Positions 33,024 through 43,493 of a DNA stretch of 64,000 nt are shown here, in pieces. How positions within the stretch are numbered: the stretch's first letter is position 1; each line of letters opens with the position of its first letter. The notes under the pieces are model-generated. The model had not been told where the DNA came from. It searched no databases and worked only from the letters and a program-made list of their open reading frames with translations. The stretch is from Dactylis glomerata (taxonomy: Eukaryota > Streptophyta > Magnoliopsida > Poales > Poaceae), in assembly GCA_007115705.1 (NCBI GenBank), contig QXEO01000247.1, positions 11,102,253 through 11,166,252 on the forward strand, given 5' to 3'. The position numbers were made by a program, and so were the translations under genes.

Positions 33024-34127
33024 GTCCTAGAATCAAAAAGTAAGCAACTATGCTGTGACTAGTGCACCCAGGCCTGATCTAGCCGGAGTCTCCGGGGACT
33101 CGGGCCGGAGTCTCCGGCCAAAATTGGAGACTTTGCGTCCAGGCCAGAGTCTCCGACCACAAGGACCGGAGTCTCCGGTTGGACCCAGCAGCCCGAGCCT
33201 AGGAGACCACATTGAACAAATCGAGTGCAAAATCCACAATAGAGTTGCTAAGAAGATGATTGATAGCCACTAGAAGGTAGTACACCATATCAAACTAAGG
33301 GAAACATGCACATCTCATAGATCTAGAGAGAACTAGATGGAGAAGATGAAAGGCAAGTTTACCGGAGTCCATGGCACAAAATCGATCGGTGGGATTGATC
33401 CCACACCTCCACGGAGTTGATTTGCCGGTGGCACGGCGGATCCCCAAGCTTGGAGAGGCTCCGGGGGTCGATCTGAGGGCAAGAGGGCGGCAGGGGTGGA
33501 GTAGAGGCACGGGGGTGGATGGGAAGAATGAACCGTTCTTCCCCACCCCGTGCCCTAAGTATGATTTCGAAACTGCCCCGTCCAGAGTCTCCGGTACTTA
33601 CCCCGGAGTCTTCGGCCCACCGGAGTCTCCGGGATGTAAACCCCGGAGTCTCCGGCCCCTATTGACCAGATCAACATTTATGGTGTATAAAGGACATGTC
33701 ATTTAAAGATTAAGTATGTTTGAGGATGAGATAGGCTTGGGATGGACACATTGTCACTGTGTGGTACAAAATGCTCAAGTTTGCAAACATGCAAATAAAA
33801 TCAAATAAGACCAAACATGAGCATGTTCCCATAAAAAATAAGACAATAAAATCAAATGGGAAACTCCTCCACTAGGGAGGTTGGTGACCAAAAGGCCACC
33901 ATGTATGAGTATATAGGTATGGCACCGCGAAGATATATCTTGGGCCCAAAACCTAGACTCATCGATTAAGATCAAAAATGTCATAAATGACAAGATAGAA
34001 CAATACACTTGTTATTGGCATTATGGGGGGAGGGATAGTCCAATCAATTAGGACCGCACTCCCCCTATTTCCATGCCCACATCTAGAACAACACACAAGT
34101 TAGAGTATGGGAGTAAAAGCACCTAGC
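33024..34127 (-). mobile_element. Copia spacer between RNase H and the extra ORF
   Basis: No domain found. It contains two further clusters of the CCGGAGTCTCCGG motif, at about 33085-33182 and 33583-33658. Confidence 0.65.
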
Positions 34128-37100
34128 TCAAGCCACATTGCTTGAATCAATAATATTTAGTTCATGCCTCAATTCCCGGAATCTTGCTTCATCAAGAGGC
34201 TTTGTGAATATATCGGCAAGTTGCTCATTAGTGCCAACATAAGATAGATCAATATCTCCACGGTTGACATGATCCCGAATGAAATGATGACGAATCTCAA
34301 TATGCTTCGTCTTGTTGTGTTGCACCGGGTTGTGAGCGATCTTGATTGCACTTTCATTATCACATAAAAGAGGCACTTTGTCAAAAATGACACCGTAATC
34401 CTTCAAAGTTTGCCTCATCCATAAGAGTTGTGCACAACAACTAGCCGCGGCTACATATTCGGCTTCGGTGGTAGAGAGAGACACACAATTTTGTTTCTTA
34501 GATGACCAACACACCAAAGACCTACCAAGAAATTGGCAAGCCCCGGAGGTTGATTTCCGTTCCACTTTGTCTCCCGCCCAATCCGAATCCGAGTAACCTA
34601 CAAGATCAAAACTTGCTCCTTTTGGATACCAAAACCAAAGTTAGGGGTATTCACTAAATATCGAAAGATTCTTTTGACCGCCACTAAGTGGCTTTCTTTT
34701 GGTGCGGCTTGAAAACGTGCACAAACTCCCACACTTAACATAATGTCCGGTCTAGATGCACAAAGGTAAAGCAAGGAACCAATCATAGATCTATAAAGTT
34801 TTTGATCCACTTCTTTACCATTAGGATCGAGATCAAGATTAACCTTTGTTGGCATGGGAGTCTTTGCACCTTTGACTCCTATCATCTCGAACCTCTTGAG
34901 CATGTCTTGGGTATATTTGGCTTGGTTCACAAAAGTCCCTCCCTTCAATTGTTTGACTTCAAATCCAAGGAAGAACTCTAACTCCCCCATCATAGACATC
35001 TCAAACTTGTCGGTCATGAGCTTGGCAAACTCATTATTGAAAGCTTTGTTAGTAGAACCAAATATAATATCATCAACATATAATTGGCAAATGAAAAGCT
35101 CCCCATTGACCTTCTTAGTAAAAAGAGTGGGATCGATCACCCCAATTTCAAAACCACGATCAACCAATAACTCTTTAAGGTGCTCATACCATGCACGTGG
35201 GGCTTGTTTGAGGCCATAGAGCGCCTTATCAAGTTTGTAAACGTGGTTAGGAAACTTAGGGTTTTCGAAGCCCGGGGGTTGCTTCACAAAAACCAATTCA
35301 TTTAAGGGACCGTTGAGAAATGCACTTTTAACATCCATTTGTTGAAGTTTAAAGTTATGATGTGATGCATATGCAAGTAAGATGCGAATGGATTCAAGAC
35401 GGGCAACGGGAGCGAAAGTTTCACCAAAGTCAATACCCTCAACTTGGGAGAAACCTTGAGCCACCAATCTTGCCTTGTTACGAATGACTATGCCATTTGC
35501 ATCTTGCTTGTTCTTGAAGATCCACTTGGTCCCAATGACATTATGGCAATCTTTAGGCCTTTCTACTAGAGTCCAAACTTTATTGCGCTCGAAGTTGTTG
35601 AGTTCATCATGCATGGCATCAAGCCAATCCGGATCCTCAAGTGCCTCATAAACTTTCTTGGGTTCTACACAAGAGACAAAAGCATGATGAGAGCTAAAGT
35701 TAGAAAGTTGCCTCCTTGTGGAGACACCTTTACGAACACTCCCAACCACATTTTCCAAGGATATGCTTCTTCGTCGAAGAATGGACTTAAGCTTCTTCTC
35801 ACGGCGAGTGCGAGCCTCAAGAGGAGATTCTTGAGAGACTACTTGATCATCTTCATGATCACTGTTCTGGTCCTCGCCTTGACCAGTTGGATTGCCTTGA
35901 TCATCAAGTGGCCCATAGCCACGGAATTCCGAAGGATCTTCATCAAGGCCTTGATCACCCCCGGAGACTCTGGTATCCATACCCGGAGACTTCGGTATAG
36001 GCCGGAGAGTCTGGACCACAGGGGCCGGAGACTCCGGGCAAGATTGCTCAGTGGGATGATCTTGAGGTTGAGGGTGCACAGCTTGTCTTTGGTCAATGTC
36101 CTGTGGGTGTTCAGCAGGTGAAGGCTCCACTTGTGTAGAGCATTGTCCTTCTCCTTCGGCCAAAAGGTGTCCCTCAATGGGCCGGAAGAATCCGACACCC
36201 ATTCTTCTTATGGCTTGGGGAGGAATTTCGTCACCTACATCACAAACACCACTTTGTCCCACAAAGGAACCATTATCTTCATAGAACCTCACATTACAAG
36301 TCTCTATAACATGCCCGGTGGACTTGCTATAGATCCTATAGGAATGTGAGTCCGTGGAGTAACCAACAAAGATACCCTCTATAGCTTTAGAATCAAATTT
36401 TGACAACCGAACACCTTTCTTGAGATAGAAACACTTACAACCAAATACCCGGAAGTACATGATGTTGGGCTTTTGCCCGGTAAGAATTTCATATGGAGTC
36501 TTGTTCATGTTCTTGCGGAGATAAAGCCGGTTGGTGGCATGGCATGCGGTATTAATAGTTTCGGCCTAAAAGTTGTATGGAGACTTAAACTCCGCCAACA
36601 TAGTTCTTGCCGCATCCATAAGAGTCCGGTTCTTCCTCTCGGCAACTCCATTTTGTTGCGGGGTATATGCAGCGGAATATTGATGTTTGATACCCGCATC
36701 ACTAAGAAACTCATTTAGGGAGTAGTTCTTGAACTCGGTGCCATTGTCACTTCTTATAGTCAATATGGTGGTATTGAATTGACGCTCAACTTCGGTGGCA
36801 AAGTCTTTGACGGTTTGTTGGATCTCACTCTTGAACTCAAAGAAATAAACCCAAGTATATCTTGAATAGTCATCGACAATCACCAAGCAATACTTCTTGC
36901 CACCAAGACTAGCACAAGTGGGAGGTCCAAAGAGGTCCATGTGAAGGAGCTCCAAGCACCTCTTGGAAGAGATAATAGTCTTGCTCGGATGGCTTGTTTC
37001 ATGCATCTTTCCTTCAATACATGCCCTACAAACACGATCTTTGGCAAAAGAAACATCCTTTAGTCCGAGTATGTGGCCACCGATGTAGAGATTTTGCAAA

Positions 37101-37565
37101 GCTCTCATATTGACGTGGGCTAACCGGCGATGCCAAAGCCATCCCACGTCGGCCTTAGCAATTAGGCATATCGCGGCCGTAGTGGGTTTCTCTGAGAAGT
37201 CCACCACATACAAGCCATTTTCAACATACCCAACAAAGGCAACCTTGAGAGACTTACTCCACATGACGACCACAATATCAACATCAAAATATGTGGCATA
37301 GCCCATAGTAGCAAGTTGGTGAATGGAAAGTAAATTATAACCAATGGTTTCGACAAGCATGACATTCACTAGGGACACGTCCGGAGTGATCACCACCTTA
37401 CCAAAACCAAGTACCTTAGAGAATGATTTATCACCATATGAGACCGTGACATTTGAAGTTTTTGGCTTTAGATCTTCCACAATATTTTTGCTTCCAGTCA
37501 TGTGGCTTGTGGCACCACTATCAATAATCCATTTTCCTCCTCTGGAAGCAATGTCCTACAAGAGA
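34128..37565 (-). pseudogene. Copia pol: protease, integrase, reverse transcriptase, RNase H
   Basis: The protease has WIIDSGATSHMTG at the start. Integrase: zinc-binding WLWHRRLAHVN...RACIEGK, then LHMDLFGP, IRSDNGTEF and QQNGVAERKNRT as the D-D-E core. RT: QQMDVKSAFLNG, KALYGLKQAPRAWY and catalytic YVDD (near 35080). RNase H: LCDNESAIKIAHNPV and the C-terminal EQLADIFTKPL. Defects: TAG at 36566-36568 in late integrase and a frameshift near 34600-34625 between RT and RNase H. The pol frame differs from gag, whose stop (37566) abuts it. The IN-RT linker (about 35940-36050) encodes repeated PESP from the element's 13-mer motif. Confidence 0.93.
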
Positions 37566-40286
37566 TCAATTCTTGGTTTTAGGTCCCCATTTTTGGATGG
37601 GTCCTCTTTTGTTAGTCAAAAGAATCTTAGGTACCCAAATAGCATATTCAAAGTAGCCATCAGAGGGACCAACATATTTAGCATAGACATCACCATAATA
37701 ATCCCTAAGAAGAACATAATGAGGGTTATATTTTCCTGCAAAATTATTGTGAGTAGGGCCGGAGACTCTGGCCTTTGGGAGCGGAGACTCCGGACCCTTT
37801 GACCCGGAGACTCCGGACACTTCGACCTTCTCCTCCTTCTCCTTTCCCTTGAGTTCCTCCCACTCCTCCTCAGTGTAACAAATATCAAAAGGGACATGAG
37901 GAGTAGGAGCAGCAGCAGGCTTTGACTTCTTCTTGTTCTTCTTCTTATTCTTCTTCTTCTTTGAGGGCTTGGCCACCAAACCAAGATCCCCTTTCTTTGA
38001 GGACTCGGCAACAAATCCGAGGCCCTCCTTACCCTTGAACATTCTTTGATTGTTCAAGAGATCATTGAGATTCTTCTCTCCTTGAATGCAAGTAGCAAGG
38101 CCCTTAGCAAGATCGGCCTTCAACCTATTGTTCTCCTCAATGATATCATTATGATCACAAATATAGTTAGAAGAACAAGGAACTTCAATAACTTGCATTG
38201 GTGGGACTTTAGATTGTTCAATAGTTAGTTGAATTTGAAGTTGTTCACGAATCTTGGTGAGATGAGAGAATTTGCCTTCCAAAGCCTTGTGGGCTTCTTC
38301 AAGCTTCTCAAACTTCTCATGAAGATCATTATGACCAACGTCAAATTCAACTTTCTCCTTTTTAAGCAACTTGACCATAGCAAGAGCATGGTCACGTTCT
38401 TTAGTGAGTTTTGACAAGATTAGATTATGAGACTCTTCTAGTCCCAACAATTTCTCCTCTAAAGAGACTCTCAAGTTTTGCTCTTCTTCGAGCTCAATTG
38501 ATAGAGAGCCAATATCATCGGTGGCTAATCTTTCTAACTCCTCCTTCTCCTTGATAGTGTCATGGGCATCACCAAGTTCACACATTAGTGTCTCAAAATA
38601 TATCTTGGTTGGCCCCTTCATGTTAGCGAGAAAATCATCACAAGAAACTAGTTCTTTCTTAATCTTAAGACTACTCACATCATCCATAGAGGTAGAATTG
38701 GAATGAGATGATGAAGGAGTAGGTGATGATGTTACCTCCGAGGCCTTGGCCATAAGACACTTGTGGGTGGTGATGGTGGCGTTCTCATTTTGTGAGTTGA
38801 AGAGGGATGTAGGTGGAGTGGAGACAATGGCAATGGCGGCCACTTCTCCATTCTCTTCATCAACGGAGTCATCATCATCGGACCCAGAGTCATACTCTTC
38901 ATGAACCACCAACACCCTTTCTCCTTTCTTCTTGTTGTCCTTGTTCCCATGCTTCTTGGATGGATAGAACTTTGATGACCGGCGCTTGGGGATGAGCCAG
39001 CCTTCATTGTCCTCCTTGTTCTCATAAGGACATTCGGCGATGAAGTGCTTGATTCCTCCACAATTGTAGCAATGCCTCACTTTAGAGTCATCGCCCTTCC
39101 TTGGAAAGGATTTGAACTTGGATCCCTTCGTCTTGTGCTTGTTGGCATCCCAAAAAGCATTTGCATTGAGAGCCAAGTGTTCATGGAGTGCAAACTTGAG
39201 ATCTTTCGGAGACCAACACTCTTCTTCATATATTTCTTCTTCTCCCTCACCTTTATTGGGCACCACCTTGGCCTTGAGAGCAAGATTGTGAACTCCTTGT
39301 CCGGCAAGAACACGAGCTCTAGTCTCTTTCGCGTTCTTCTTCAAGATAGATAAGGCGGTGAACTCGCAAAGAACTTCATTTGAGGTCATACTCCCAAAAT
39401 CCGGTCTTGAACGGATTATCTCGGACCGCATGGGTTCTCTTGGGTTGATGGAGGTAATGAACATACACTTGATATAGTCATCACCATTGTCTTTGCACCC
39501 AAACCCGGTCAAGGCCGTTGCAAGAGCCAAGATCCTTTGGTACATCTCATCGGGAGTCTCATTGTCACGCATAATGAAATCCCTCTCTTCACTCTTGAGC
39601 TCATCAAACTTGGAGGACCGAATACTCTCATTCCCAATGAAGAGCATAGTGAGATAGTCCCATACTTCCTTGGCGGTGCTCAAGTTGTTGATGTGTACCG
39701 CATGAGTATCCGGTACGGCTTGTTGAAGGAGATGCTTGGTAGTGGCATTGAGTTGCTCATCAACTTCTTCCCTTCCGGTCAAGTTGAGAGGATCATGAGG
39801 TGCAAAGCCATTTTGTATGACCCTCCACAAATGAGTAGAAGAGCTAGAAATATGAGATTTCATTAGTCCTTGCCATTTAATAAAATTGCGAGAATCAAGC
39901 TTAGGAGGAGATCCCATGTTGTTAATGTGTGGCACAGGATAATGGACCGGCGGAGGGGAGTAAGTGTTAGGGGGTGGAATGTTAGCACCCTTTGCCGGAC
40001 CATCATTTTCCTTAGGAGGGTCACCTTTATTCTCGGCGGAGGTGGAGCCATTGTTAGGTGGCTTCACCTTAGCCAAGGAGAGTTCCACAATAGGTGTGGT
40101 GTTAGGGTCGGTGGGCCCGGAAGGTTTTCTTCCAAAATATTCCTCAAACATAGCCTTCATCTCCAATCTCATGGTGGTTTGCATTGTGTCCAAGGACGCC
40201 AAATGCTCCTCACGTGAGATTGAAGAGGAAGAGATAGATGGAGGAGTATCTTCGGGAGGAGTTTCTTTACTCTTATCCCCATCCAT
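37566..40286 (-). CDS. Copia gag, 906 codons, intact
   Basis: Starts MDGDKSKETPPEDTPPS, with a Pro-rich N-terminus (to about residue 140). A UBN2/DUF4219-type gag domain follows (residues about 150-345; SHISSSSTHLWRVIQNGF, SEERDFIMRDNETPDEMYQR), then a CCHC knuckle CYNCGGIKHFIAEC near residue 405 and an acidic stretch GSDDDDSVDEENGE. Next is a long coiled coil (about residues 540-740) rich in Leu/Glu/Lys, and a poly-Lys segment (KKKKNKKKNKKKSKP). It forms the particle coat in this lineage. Roughly twice the usual Copia gag, as in SIRE elements. Two copies of the motif read as PESP near the C-terminus. Confidence 0.9.
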   Translation of the reverse strand: MDGDKSKETPPEDTPPSISSSSISREEHLASLDTMQTTMRLEMKAMFEEYFGRKPSGPTDPNTTPIVELSLAKVKPPNNGSTSAENKGDPPKENDGPAKGANIPPPNTYSPPPVHYPVPHINNMGSPPKLDSRNFIKWQGLMKSHISSSSTHLWRVIQNGFAPHDPLNLTGREEVDEQLNATTKHLLQQAVPDTHAVHINNLSTAKEVWDYLTMLFIGNESIRSSKFDELKSEERDFIMRDNETPDEMYQRILALATALTGFGCKDNGDDYIKCMFITSINPREPMRSEIIRSRPDFGSMTSNEVLCEFTALSILKKNAKETRARVLAGQGVHNLALKAKVVPNKGEGEEEIYEEECWSPKDLKFALHEHLALNANAFWDANKHKTKGSKFKSFPRKGDDSKVRHCYNCGGIKHFIAECPYENKEDNEGWLIPKRRSSKFYPSKKHGNKDNKKKGERVLVVHEEYDSGSDDDDSVDEENGEVAAIAIVSTPPTSLFNSQNENATITTHKCLMAKASEVTSSPTPSSSHSNSTSMDDVSSLKIKKELVSCDDFLANMKGPTKIYFETLMCELGDAHDTIKEKEELERLATDDIGSLSIELEEEQNLRVSLEEKLLGLEESHNLILSKLTKERDHALAMVKLLKKEKVEFDVGHNDLHEKFEKLEEAHKALEGKFSHLTKIREQLQIQLTIEQSKVPPMQVIEVPCSSNYICDHNDIIEENNRLKADLAKGLATCIQGEKNLNDLLNNQRMFKGKEGLGFVAESSKKGDLGLVAKPSKKKKNKKKNKKKSKPAAAPTPHVPFDICYTEEEWEELKGKEKEEKVEVSGVSGSKGPESPLPKARVSGPTHNNFAGKYNPHYVLLRDYYGDVYAKYVGPSDGYFEYAIWVPKILLTNKRGPIQKWGPKTKN

Positions 40287-40330
40287 AGTCGTTCAAACTC
40301 TTAGGCGGTTAAGCCCGAATAAGAGACCAT

Positions 40331-40342
40331 GCTCTGATACCA
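40331..40342 (-). other. Primer-binding site (initiator tRNA-Met type)
   Basis: TGGTATCAGAGC on the - strand, two bases after the 5' LTR. Confidence 0.9.
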
Positions 40343-40344
40343 AT

Positions 40345-41554
40345 TGAAAGGATCGTATGAGCGACTAGAGGGGGGGTGAATAGGAGCTACCCAAATTTTT
40401 ACTTCTTTTCAAGTTAAGGCTAGACAAGAAGGTAAATTCTCTAGATGTGCTACTAAGTGAATTTACCAAGAGTGACAAGCAAGCTAGCAATAACAATATA
40501 AGTAAAGGTACGAGTAAAGGATAGAGGTAACCGCAATGGAGACACGAAGACACAAGGATGTATTCCCATAGTTCCTTCCTTGTTACGGGAAGTACGTCTA
40601 CATTGGAGAGGTGTGGTGCCACAAAGGCCACCAATGCCACAAAGGCTCACCCTATTCTCCGGTGAACAAGCCACAAAGGCGAGTTCACGCTCCACTAAGC
40701 GATGCCCTTGAAGGCGGCACGACACCTTTACACAAAGTATTGGGGCAAGCTCCACAACTCAATTGGAGGCTCCCAATAGGCCCACCAAGCTCTTACACAC
40801 AAAGTTAAGCTTGGAGGACGGCTTCTTCCGGCTAGGAATCCGATGAATCACACAAGTTACAAGCCCCTCAACAAAGCAAGGGGGGAAATCAAATCGCCTT
40901 GGTGGAAGTGTAGATCTAGGTCTTCTCCCTCAAATCCCAAAAGGGCTTTGAGTTCTATTGGCTAGGGAGAGAGATCTAGTGCTTTGAAGCTTAGCAACAA
41001 TGGAGGAGAGAGAGTGGAAGCCGCAGCCTCTTCTTGAGGTAGAAGAAGGCTTTATATAGTCCTCCACAAAATGTAGCCGTTGCTGGACGACTAGGGCAGG
41101 AGTCTTCGGCCTGGAGGGCCGGAGTCTCCGCCCTAAGTGACTCCAGGGCCGGAGTCTCCGGCCAGAGACAAAAGTCTCCGGCCCAACTCCGGTCTGGTCA
41201 CTGAACCGTCCGACTTTGGGGATTGCCTGGGCGAGTCCCCTAGGCCGGAGTCTCCGGCCACCAGGGCCGGAGTCTCCGGCCACCAGGGCCGGAGTCTCCG
41301 CCCTAGGAGAAGCAACAACAGCATTTCGTGGATCCCCTCTCCACCATTTCCACCTTCGCGAAGCACCCTACAAGACAACTAAGCCCTAACTCCACTACTG
41401 GACTACGGGCTCCGATCTTTTCTACCTTTTTGGGGTGCACCTCCGCGAGATCCTGAAATAACCTAGAAAATCTGCAGAACTTTAATAGCATGGTTAAATC
41501 ACCAAATGTTGTTAACAAACACCAAAATACATTTATTAGGGAAATGCCCTTTCA
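40345..41554 (-). mobile_element. 5' LTR of the Copia element
   Basis: 1,210 bp, TGAAAGGGCATTTCC start and TG...CA ends on the - strand. The motif array is shorter here (about 41098-41305). A TATA box CTATATAAAG lies at 41050-41059. Confidence 0.93.
41050..41059 (-). promoter_or_regulatory. LTR TATA box (5' LTR, functional position)
   Basis: CTATATAAAG on the - strand, about 40 bp downstream of the CCGGAGTCTCCGG array, heading transcription into gag. Confidence 0.7.
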
Positions 41555-43493
41555 CCATGTACATATGACACCTTAGTGCCGCCCTTCAGATAAATCTAGG
41601 GGGTAGACCGGGCGGGGGCTACTGGCTAGGGTTTCGCCCCAAAACGGGCTTCGAGGGCCCGGATGCAACCCAGAGCATGCATGTGGACCTAACATGTATG
41701 TGCATGTCTGTTGGTGGGTTGAGGGGTGCAATAGCTATAGCTCCCCGGCTGCTCTCCCCTGCCTCCCACGTACATATCGCTCCCGACTCATGACTTAGAG
41801 GTTAAACTCCCACGTCGGTTCCACCGAGGGGAACCTTGTGCTAGGAATGGCCAAACATATGCTTACCATGTTCATATATCCTAACCAAAGCTAAAGGAAC
41901 ACACTAGCCAAGCTTAGTGCCGCCCTCCGGAGAAATCTAGGGGGGTAGACGACGCGGGGGCTGCTGGCTAGGGTTTCACCCTAGAACGGGCTTCAGGGCC
42001 CCGTATGCAACCCAGAGCATGCATGTGGACCTAATATGTGTGTGCATGTGTGTTTGTGGGTTGAGGAATGCAATATCTATAGCTCCTTGGCCGCTCTCAC
42101 CTGCCTCCCACGTACATAACGCTCCCGGCTCATGACTTAGAGGTGTAAACTCCCACGTCGGTTCCACCGAGGGGAACCTTGTGCTAGGAATGGCCAAACC
42201 TATGCTTACCATGTTCATATGTCCTAACCAAAGCTAAATGAACACACTAGCCCATGTTAGTGCCGCCCTCCTGAGAAATCTAGGGGGAAGACCGCGCGGG
42301 GGCTGCTGGCTAGGGTTTCGCCCCAGAACGGGCCTCGGGGGCCCGGATGCAACCCAGAGCATGCATGTGGACCTAAAATGTGTGTGCATGTGTGTTGGTG
42401 GGTTGAGGGATGCAATAGTTATATCTCCCCGTCCGCTCTCACCTGCTTCCCACGTACATATCGCTCTCGGCTAATGACTTAGAGGTGTAAACTCCCACGT
42501 CGGTTCCACCGAGGGAAACCTTGTGCTAGGAATGGCCAAACATACGCTTACCATGTTCATATGTCCTAACCAAAGCTAAAGGAACACACTAGCCCACCTT
42601 AGTGCTGCCCTCCAGAGAAATCTAGGGGGTAGACCGAGCGGGGGCTGCTGGCTAGGGTTTCACCCCAGAACGGGCTTTGGGGGCCCGGATGCAACCCAGA
42701 GCATGCATGTGGACCTAACATGTGTGTGCATATGTGTTGGTGGGTTGAGGGATGCAATAGCTATAGCTCCCCGGTCGCTCTCACCTGCCTCCCACGTATA
42801 TATCGCTCCCGGCACATGACTTAGAGGTGTATACTCCCACGTCGGTTCCACCGAGGGGAACCTTGTGCTAGGAATGGCCAAACCCATGCTTACCATGTTC
42901 ATATGTCCTAACCAATGCTAAAGGAACACACTAACCCACCTTAGTGCCGCCCTCCGAAGAAATCTAGGGGGGGTAGACCGCGCGGGTACTGTTGGCTAGG
43001 GTTTCATCCCAAAACGGGCTTTGGGGGCCTGGATGCAACCCATAGCATGCATGTGGACCTAACATGTGTGTGCATGTGTGCTGGTGGGTTGAGGGATGCA
43101 ATAGCTATAGCTCCCTGACCGCTCTCACCTGCCTCCCACGTACATATCGCTCCCGGCTCATGACTTAGAGGTGTAAACTCCCACGACAGTTCAACTAAGG
43201 GGAACCTTGTGCTAGGAATGGCCAAACCTATGCTTACCATGTTTCTATGTCCTAACGAAAGCTAAAGAAACACAATAGCCCACCTTAGTGCCGCCCTCCA
43301 GAGAAATCTAGGGTGGTAGACCGCGCGGGGGCTGCTAGCTCGGGTTTCGCCCCAGAACGGGCTTTGGGGGCCCGGATGCAACCCAAAGCATGCATGTGGA
43401 CCTAACATGTGTGTGCATGTGTGTTGGTGGGTTGAGGAATACAATAGCTATAGGTCCCCGGCCGCTCTCACCTGCCTCCGACGTACATATCGC

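Larger units (their letters stand above)
29587..41554 (-). mobile_element. Complete SIRE/Maximus-like Copia LTR retrotransposon
   Basis: LTRs at 40345-41554 (5') and 29587-30922 (3') are flanked by the 5-bp duplication CCATG (29582-29586 and 41555-41559). On the - strand: primer-binding site complementary to initiator tRNA-Met, long gag, pol in Copia order (protease, integrase, RT, RNase H), a long spacer, an extra ORF, polypurine tract, 3' LTR. The large gag with coiled coil plus an ORF in the envelope position indicates the SIRE lineage. The family name Maximus is from memory. Length 11,968 bp. Confidence 0.92.
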
